Positions 54,284 to 58,563 of a DNA stretch of 58,563 nt are shown here, piece by piece (position 1 is the stretch's first letter; the number at the start of each line of letters is the position of its first letter). The position numbers and the translations under genes are program-made. The notes beneath the pieces were generated by a model. The model was not told the origin of the DNA. It did no database searches and saw nothing but the letters and a program-made list of their open reading frames with translations. Origin of the DNA: Enterobacter soli ATCC BAA-2102 (GTDB taxonomy: Bacteria; Pseudomonadota; Gammaproteobacteria; Enterobacterales; Enterobacteriaceae); assembly GCF_001654845.1 (NCBI RefSeq), contig NZ_LXES01000054.1, positions 1-58,563 on the forward strand. The letters are read 5' to 3'.

Positions 54284-54547
54284 ATGTCAGGTATTAAACG
54301 AACAGCAGAGCAGTTCATTCACGGCCTTCTGCGTGCCCGGAATGTGCCTGAATCTCAGTGGCCTGGCCGGGTTAAGAAGATCGGGCGGGGGATGATACTG
54401 GCTGGCGTGGCCGTCGTCATTCCAGGGGTTCTGGTTGATAACATCTCCCTCCCGGTGACTATTGTGATGCAGGTCTGCTACGCCTCACTCATCGGACTCG
54501 GGGCTCTTCTGGCTTTTGACGATAAAAAGTCAAAGAGCCGATCCTGA
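54284..54547 (+). CDS. Small membrane protein of the partition operon
   Basis: The 87-residue protein has one or two hydrophobic segments (GMILAGVAVVIPGVLVDNIS, IVMQVCYASLIGLGALLAF) and a charged tail. It starts 3 bases after stbB, so it belongs to the operon. The function is unknown. Confidence 0.65.
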   Translation: MSGIKRTAEQFIHGLLRARNVPESQWPGRVKKIGRGMILAGVAVVIPGVLVDNISLPVTIVMQVCYASLIGLGALLAFDDKKSKSRS

Positions 54548-54716
54548 GCAAGATTGTTCTCTTCAGGACTAAAAAAACGGCAGGGTGACATCAGTCCCTG
54601 CCGTAAGAATAGTTGCTGTTATTGTTCTGAAATTTTAGAGGTGGTTTGCGTTAAGTCAAAATATATCATCATGATTTAATACCCATATTTCCTTTCTCCT
54701 TCCTTACAGCAGACCC
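54548..54716. other. Intergenic region after the partition operon
   Basis: No gene is seen. ACGGCAGGG and CCCTGCCGT (about 54579-54604) form an inverted repeat that probably terminates the par operon. Confidence 0.45.
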
Positions 54717-54904
54717 CGCCGTGCCTTCACGCTAACCCGGCCGCTGCGGTCACAAGGGTTCACGTTGTCGATGGCCTCACCCGTTCGCACCTTTCACGGT
54801 GCATTCAGCCCGCGAAAGGCTTGCGCTGCGGCTTGCGGCATCGCCCCTGCGCCCTCCGCTCAGAGCCCGGTTTTTGTGCCGGCACGGCGCAGACAGGTGC
54901 CGGA
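54717..54904 (+). repeat. Leading-region structured repeat, copy 1
   Basis: About 185 bases nearly identical to copy 2 (55613-55801) lie upstream of the gene at 54921. It holds the hairpin CCTTTCACGG / CCGCGAAAGG (one mismatch) around TGCATTCAG. In F-type plasmids such repeats in the leading region act as single-stranded DNA promoters during entry; that role here is inferred. Confidence 0.7.
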
Positions 54905-54920
54905 TGCTGAGGACATAACC

Positions 54921-55388
54921 ATGTTCAGACTGACCTGTATTGAACTGAATAACGGTGAATTTGCCGTGTATATCAACAACCATTACCTGGGGAGCGAGGA
55001 TGCCAGCAGTGAACGACTGTACCTGGGTGAGATCCGGGAGCTGCTTTCCCTGCTCCCGGGCGTGGAATTACAGACCCTGCATGAAGCGGTGCCGGAGGAG
55101 GATGACTGGTGCTGGAATGACATTGCCGAGCGCGTGCTGCCGCCTCTTTCAGCCTGTCGCGATGATGTGACCGTGGCAGCGCTCATCGCGAGACTGCAGC
55201 AGTATCCGCCTGATGCGCTGTGTATGGGGACGTTCTGGCTTGAAGATGACTTTCTGTCCCTCGATAACAGCCTTACCGGAGAGGAAATTGCTGAAGCCAT
55301 GCGTATCTGCGACCACAGCCATGATGCCGGCACGGGATTTAACTGGGACACACTGCAGTTTGCCATTGACCGGGTGAAGGGGCGCTGA
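54921..55388 (+). CDS. Leading-region protein, unknown
   Basis: The 155-residue acidic protein (FRLTCIELNNGEFAVYINNH, LGEIRELLSLLPGVELQTLH, DDWCWNDIAERVLPPL) starts at an ATG with GAGGA seven bases upstream; longer starts run through the repeat. Acidic small proteins of this zone often mimic DNA or counter host defences, but no family is recognised. A hairpin follows at 55400-55426. Confidence 0.65.
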   Translation: MFRLTCIELNNGEFAVYINNHYLGSEDASSERLYLGEIRELLSLLPGVELQTLHEAVPEEDDWCWNDIAERVLPPLSACRDDVTVAALIARLQQYPPDALCMGTFWLEDDFLSLDNSLTGEEIAEAMRICDHSHDAGTGFNWDTLQFAIDRVKGR

Positions 55389-55399
55389 GACAAAAAAAT

Positions 55400-55426
55400 G
55401 GACACCTCCCGGGGAGGAAGGTGTCC
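55400..55426 (-). terminator. Hairpin with A-run, probable terminator
   Basis: GGACACCT and AGGTGTCC form the stem, with a CCCGGGG core. A run of seven A on the left gives a T-run for leftward transcripts. Confidence 0.6.
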
Positions 55427-55612
55427 CGAAATCATACATTCGTTTTAAGTGAAAACCCTTCAGATGGTTTCAGGACGGATGATCACATAACACCCCCGTA
55501 TTTTCACCCGCCATATATCGCACGAAAACAGGACGCCAGCGGGCAGTCATGTCCCGGAAAAGGGTGTCGGTTCCCTCCGCGTTTATGCCGCCTCGCCGGC
55601 GGCGGGGTCCAG

Positions 55613-55801
55613 CGCCGTGCCTTCACGCTAACCCGGCCGCTGCGGTCACAAGGGTTCACGTTGTCGATGGCCTCACCCGTTCGCACCTTTCACGGTGCAT
55701 TCAGCCCGTGAAAGGCTTGCGCTGCGGTTTGCGGCATCGCCCCTGCGCCCTCCGCTCAGAGCCGGGTTTTTGTGGCGGCACGGCGCAACAGGGTGCCGCA
55801 T
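55613..55801 (+). repeat. Leading-region structured repeat, copy 2
   Basis: Copy 2 contains the perfect stem CCTTTCACGG / CCGTGAAAGG and ends just before the methyltransferase start. It is nearly identical to copy 1. Confidence 0.7.
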
Positions 55802-55820
55802 ATCAGAGAGGGGTGTGTCT

Positions 55821-56085
55821 ATGTCCCGTTTTATCCTGGGTGCAGAGCCTGCGTCCGCTGATTGAATCCCTGACACGCCCGGGCGCGATTGTTCTGGACC
55901 CGTTCGCCGGCAGCGGCTCCACCTGTGTGGCCGCCGCCGAAGCCAGCCGCCGCTATATCGGGATTGAAATGCTGGAGCAGTACCACGCCGCCGGCGTGCG
56001 TCGCCTGGCTCAGGTCGAACGGGCAAGAAGAATGCCGGCGGCGAACGACAGCGGATTTTATCCGGACTGGCCGGAGGCCGCATGA
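55821..56085 (+). pseudogene. DNA adenine methyltransferase with large internal deletion
   Basis: ATGTCCCGTTTTATCCTGGG encodes the normal start MSRFILG, and within the same bases the frame changes to WVQSLRPLIESLTRPGAIVL, DPFAGSGSTCVAAAEASRRY, the C-terminal part of plasmid orphan N6-adenine methylases. The region with the catalytic DPPY motif is missing, about 140 residues. Only the SAM-binding FxGxG part survives. It has no predicted activity. Confidence 0.75.
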
Positions 56086-56303
56086 ACTATCCGGGGCTTG
56101 AAGGTCTGCGCGCGGACGTGGCCGCGCTGAGTAATGCCATGTGCGATGTGCGGATGTTGCTGAATCGCCTCGAATCGCAGCACCGCCACGACGCGGCCAC
56201 GCTGGCTGAACGTATGGCCGCCCAGAGCCTGCGTCGTATTAACACCCTGTTACTGGAAGCGTACCGCGAAGCCCTGGTGCTGGACGAAACCTTTCAGGAC
56301 TGA
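56082..56303 (+). CDS. Small leading-region protein, coiled-coil-like
   Basis: The 73-residue protein starts at an ATGA overlap with the methyltransferase remnant and is helical with heptad-like spacing (LRADVAALSNAMCDVRMLLN, RLESQHRHDAATLAERMAAQ). The function is unknown. Confidence 0.6.
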   Translation: MNYPGLEGLRADVAALSNAMCDVRMLLNRLESQHRHDAATLAERMAAQSLRRINTLLLEAYREALVLDETFQD

Positions 56304-56357
56304 CTGACCCGGCCGGGCGAAGGCCCGGCCTCTGACACTGATAAAGAGAGAAAAGCA

Positions 56358-56780
56358 ATGTACGGAACCCGTGAAGAACTTTGTGTGCAGCTTGAAAACA
56401 TGTTCACTTTTGACGAACCCCTGACCCTGCTGATCTGGACGGAAGAGGGGATTAGCGTGGCCTGCCGTGAAAACCAGCCCGAACCGGATGTGGCCGAAAT
56501 TCGTGCCGTAATGAAGGCCATCGGTGCAATAAAAATGGCGGATTACCGCCGTGAAGGTGTCACGAATTCAGACGTCAGCGGCCTCCTGGACCGTCAGCGT
56601 GAGGCTGCAAACCGGCTGGTCAGTGTGCCGGCATCCCTCCTTTCCCGCGTCCTGCGCGACTATGAACGCGAGCTGGAGCACCGTACCGGACAGGCATGGG
56701 AAGCCGGACGGCCGGATCCAGAGTCCGTGCAGGCGGCGCTAAAAGATGTGTACGCCCTCAAAGACGCACTGGCGGCCTGA
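56358..56780 (+). CDS. DUF1380-family leading-region protein
   Basis: The 140-residue protein begins MYGTREELCVQLENMFTFDE and continues PLTLLIWTEEGIS, the DUF1380 signature found on F-like plasmids. The function is not known. AGAGAGAAAAG precedes the start. Confidence 0.75.
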   Translation: MYGTREELCVQLENMFTFDEPLTLLIWTEEGISVACRENQPEPDVAEIRAVMKAIGAIKMADYRREGVTNSDVSGLLDRQREAANRLVSVPASLLSRVLRDYERELEHRTGQAWEAGRPDPESVQAALKDVYALKDALAA

Positions 56781-56929
56781 TAACGAGCCGGGGGAAATCC
56801 CCCCGGCAACCGGTGGCCATCCACAGCAAATAAGGATGTCAGTACCTTCCGCTTTTATCCGCCGCCGCCCGCCGGGCCGCGTCGGGACAGTAAAACTCCC
56901 CTGAAACGCCGTGCGGCGACGGCATAGCC

Positions 56930-57107
56930 GTGACTTCACTGTAGCCCGGCCGCATCGGCCACAAGGGTTCGCTGTCGCTGGCGTCCTCACCCGTTCGCAC
57001 CCTTCACGGTGCATTCAGCCCGTGAAGGCTTTGCGCTGCGGCTTGCGGCGTCGCCCCTGCGTCCTCCGCTTTTCGCCGGTCTGTCGTGTCGTCACGGCGA
57101 TGCCGGA
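56930..57107 (+). repeat. Leading-region structured repeat, copy 3 (divergent)
   Basis: Copy 3 differs at many positions but keeps the CACCCGTTCGCACC core and a perfect 9-bp stem CCTTCACGG / CCGTGAAGG. Relative to copy 2, the left arm lost a T and the right arm lost the pairing A, so the fold is conserved. It precedes the ArdB gene. Confidence 0.65.
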
Positions 57108-57136
57108 ACCGAGAATATGTTAACCGTGGAGGATGT

Positions 57137-57568
57137 ATGAACCAGACCTTGACCCCTAGTGATGCCGTTCGTCTTGAGGGCGCGCAGCGTCTGACCTTTT
57201 TGCCTGATATGTTCGGCGGCGACTATATGACCGCTGAGGCGTCCGTGTACGCCTATGCACAGCGTTATTGCCCCGATTATCAGGGTGGTTTCTGGCAGTT
57301 TTACCGCCTGCCGGACGGCAGCGGTTTTATGGCACCGGACGTGGAGAGCGTGACCTTCTGCAATCCGGATAACTGGTTTGAGCAGACCGTCAGCGGGGAC
57401 GTTGCGGGGATCATCCTCACCGCACTGGTGCTGAATCACCGCAGCTGGTTTCACAGCAACCATGACCATGAGGAGCTGTGCCGCCACTTCTGCCGCCGCC
57501 ATGAGCAGCTGATGGCTTTCGCAGAGAACCATCCCGCCAGCGCCACCATCTGGCGTGCGCTTGACTGA
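57137..57568 (+). CDS. ardB: ArdB/KlcA-type anti-restriction protein
   Basis: The 143-residue protein has the family sequence QRLTFLPDMFGGDYM, YCPDYQGGFWQFYRLPDGSGFMAP and a C-terminal helix near ENHPASATIWRALD. ArdB/KlcA proteins inhibit type I restriction in the cell without mimicking DNA, protecting the plasmid as it enters. The ATG at 57137 gives the usual N-terminus. It is the first gene after repeat copy 3. Confidence 0.88.
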   Translation: MNQTLTPSDAVRLEGAQRLTFLPDMFGGDYMTAEASVYAYAQRYCPDYQGGFWQFYRLPDGSGFMAPDVESVTFCNPDNWFEQTVSGDVAGIILTALVLNHRSWFHSNHDHEELCRHFCRRHEQLMAFAENHPASATIWRALD

Positions 57569-57610
57569 CTGACCACGGGCGGCGATGCCGCCCGAATTAA
57601 GGAGAAAGAG

Positions 57611-58021
57611 ATGATTGGTACAGCACGAGAAATTGCCCTTGAAATGTTCCGGTGTTCCGACCTTGATGGCGAGAAATACGTTTTCGCAAGCTGGAACCGA
57701 AATGATATCCGCAGCATGTGCGTTGACTGGGATCTGAACAATGAGGATCTGGATGAAGTCATGCGCCGGCTGAGTTCCTGTCTCGAAAGTGGCGCGGACA
57801 TTGGCCAGATACACGCAATCGTTGAAATCATGCTCGACGAGCGCCGCGCGAAGCGCACCGTGACTGTTCCGGCGGCCTCTCTCGAAATGGTGATGAAGCT
57901 GGCTGGCAGTGAACTGAAACGCATCGCCGATTGCGCGGAGCAGGGAGGGGGTTCTGCTGAGGACTCCCTGCAAGAAGAAAAAAAGGTCATGCTGAGCCTG
58001 TGCGCCGCGCTTGAGGCCTGA
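57611..58021 (+). CDS. DUF1380-like leading-region protein, second copy
   Basis: The 136-residue protein has the same order as the gene at 56358: an N-terminal domain with VFASWNRNDIRSMCVDWDL, then RRAKRTVTVPAASLEMVMKL, which parallels AANRLVSVPASLLSRVL. It is probably a diverged DUF1380 paralogue. AAGGAGA precedes the start. Confidence 0.65.
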   Translation: MIGTAREIALEMFRCSDLDGEKYVFASWNRNDIRSMCVDWDLNNEDLDEVMRRLSSCLESGADIGQIHAIVEIMLDERRAKRTVTVPAASLEMVMKLAGSELKRIADCAEQGGGSAEDSLQEEKKVMLSLCAALEA

Positions 58022-58071
58022 AAGGATGCCGGAAGACATGCTTCCGGCTACCCGTAAAAGAGGAGAACACC

Positions 58072-58269
58072 ATGCAGCTTTCAACAGACACCCGTTCCAT
58101 ATTGCGCCAGTACAAAACGCTGATAAACGAACGACGACGCGAGGCCGGACTCAGCCCCGTCACCACGGCAAAAGTGCTGGAAGAGATATGCGAATCGGCG
58201 ACCCGCCAGTGCGCCGTGTACCTGTGCGGTCACTTCATCCTTCAGGGCGGGAAGGGCGACAGTCAGTAA
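58072..58269 (+). CDS. Small leading-region protein, unknown
   Basis: The 65-residue basic protein (LRQYKTLINERRREAGLSPV, AKVLEEICESATRQCAVYLC) starts at an ATG preceded by AGAGGAG. It follows the DUF1380-like gene after 50 bases. No family is recognised. Confidence 0.6.
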   Translation: MQLSTDTRSILRQYKTLINERRREAGLSPVTTAKVLEEICESATRQCAVYLCGHFILQGGKGDSQ

Positions 58270-58445
58270 CAGGGACGGGCGGGGCACATGCGCCGCCTGT
58301 TCGCGCGCGAAAACCCCTGTCATCCCTGCGGGCTGACGGGCGGAAAGGACAGCGCCTGCGGCGCTGCCTCACTCCGCCCCTGTATGCACTAAGTTCGATC
58401 CTGAAAACGTTGTGAGGGCAAATTGTCACAGATACTGTCCTGCGT

Positions 58446-58505
58446 GGCGTGGCGTGGCGTGGCGTGGCGTGGCGTGGCGTGGCGTGGCGTGGCGTGGCGT
58501 GGCGT
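58446..58505. repeat. Twelve tandem GGCGT pentamers
   Basis: Twelve perfect copies of GGCGT in direct tandem are preceded by one TGCGT variant. The array lies in a non-coding stretch after the 58072 gene. Confidence 0.95.
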
Positions 58506-58563
58506 GGTCACCGGCTATGAAACCCGATCAGCAAATTCCCTCAGAACACCTGAATCCCGCTTC

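Noticed and set aside
1..58563. CRISPR arrays, tRNA or rRNA genes
   Set aside because: No regularly spaced repeats with unique spacers, and no recognisable tRNA or rRNA sequence was seen.

Overview
The window looks like part of a large IncF-type (F-like) plasmid of an enterobacterium of the Klebsiella/Enterobacter/Kosakonia/Raoultella kind. The evidence is a ResD-like tyrosine recombinase of the type found beside RepFIB, a complete hok/mok/sok locus, a traX remnant, a ParM/StbA-StbB partition operon with an upstream repeat cluster, and a leading-region block of DUF1380 and ArdB-type anti-restriction genes preceded by repeated hairpin sequences. I recognise no replication initiator, rRNA, tRNA or CRISPR array in the window. 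Base composition changes sharply between blocks (GC-rich efflux and leading-region genes, very AT-rich c-di-GMP and chemoreceptor genes), as expected of a mosaic.

Layout. 0-5 kb: a GNAT/DUF1778 toxin-antitoxin pair with a palindromic operator, the 3' end of a Tn3-family transposase, an IS1294-like element inserted in frame into a HEPN/zinc-ribbon gene, and the tyrosine recombinase. 5.4-12.9 kb: an efflux island with a MipA/OmpV porin diverging from a two-component system, then an RND adaptor and permease; short direct repeats on an 11-bp period precede both the regulator and the pump. 13-16.3 kb: a resolvase, DDE transposase and ATPase transposition module whose transposase carries a frameshift. 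16.3-18.3 kb: hok/sok and small plasmid genes, ending in a truncated DUF932 gene. 18.26-23.24 kb: a Tn3-derived unit with matching terminal repeats carrying a complete mgtC-mgtB-mgtR-mgtU magnesium/virulence operon with two leader peptides. 24.1-25.7 kb: a Tn3-type miniature element fused to a ColE1-type origin, a mobilisation-gene fragment and two exclusion-type lipoproteins. 26-29.8 kb: a secreted GH28 polygalacturonase, a YmgB/AriR-like gene, traX broken by an amber codon, and unknown genes. 30-38.2 kb: IS remnants, two YgdI/YgdR lipoproteins and four cyclic-di-GMP enzymes (MASE1-GGDEF, EAL variant, PAS-GGDEF with a frameshift in an A7 tract, CSS-EAL). 38.5-40.4 kb: broken recombinase and hydrolase genes and a second degenerate copy of the YmgB-like/traX 3' ends. 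40.4-46.6 kb: a probable metal/siderophore island (DUF1471, solute-binding protein, TetR regulator, Fur-boxed TonB receptor, DoxX, MFS protein) with related palindromes at both outer edges. 46.6-48.4 kb: a graveyard of IS and umuC fragments. 48.9-51.9 kb: a methyl-accepting chemotaxis protein followed by three small unknown genes, two of them paralogues of each other. 52.4-54.5 kb: a LexA-type box and the partition operon. 54.7-58.5 kb: leading-region genes with three copies of a structured repeat and a 12-unit GGCGT tandem repeat.

The functions fit a plasmid backbone (maintenance, partition, protection on entry) carrying environmental or host-adaptation cargo: efflux, magnesium uptake, iron-type uptake, pectin degradation, c-di-GMP signalling and chemosensing. 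The less familiar parts are the Tn3-bounded mgtCBRU operon, the small paralogous genes behind the chemoreceptor, the shared-operator transport island, and the repeated hairpins in the leading region.
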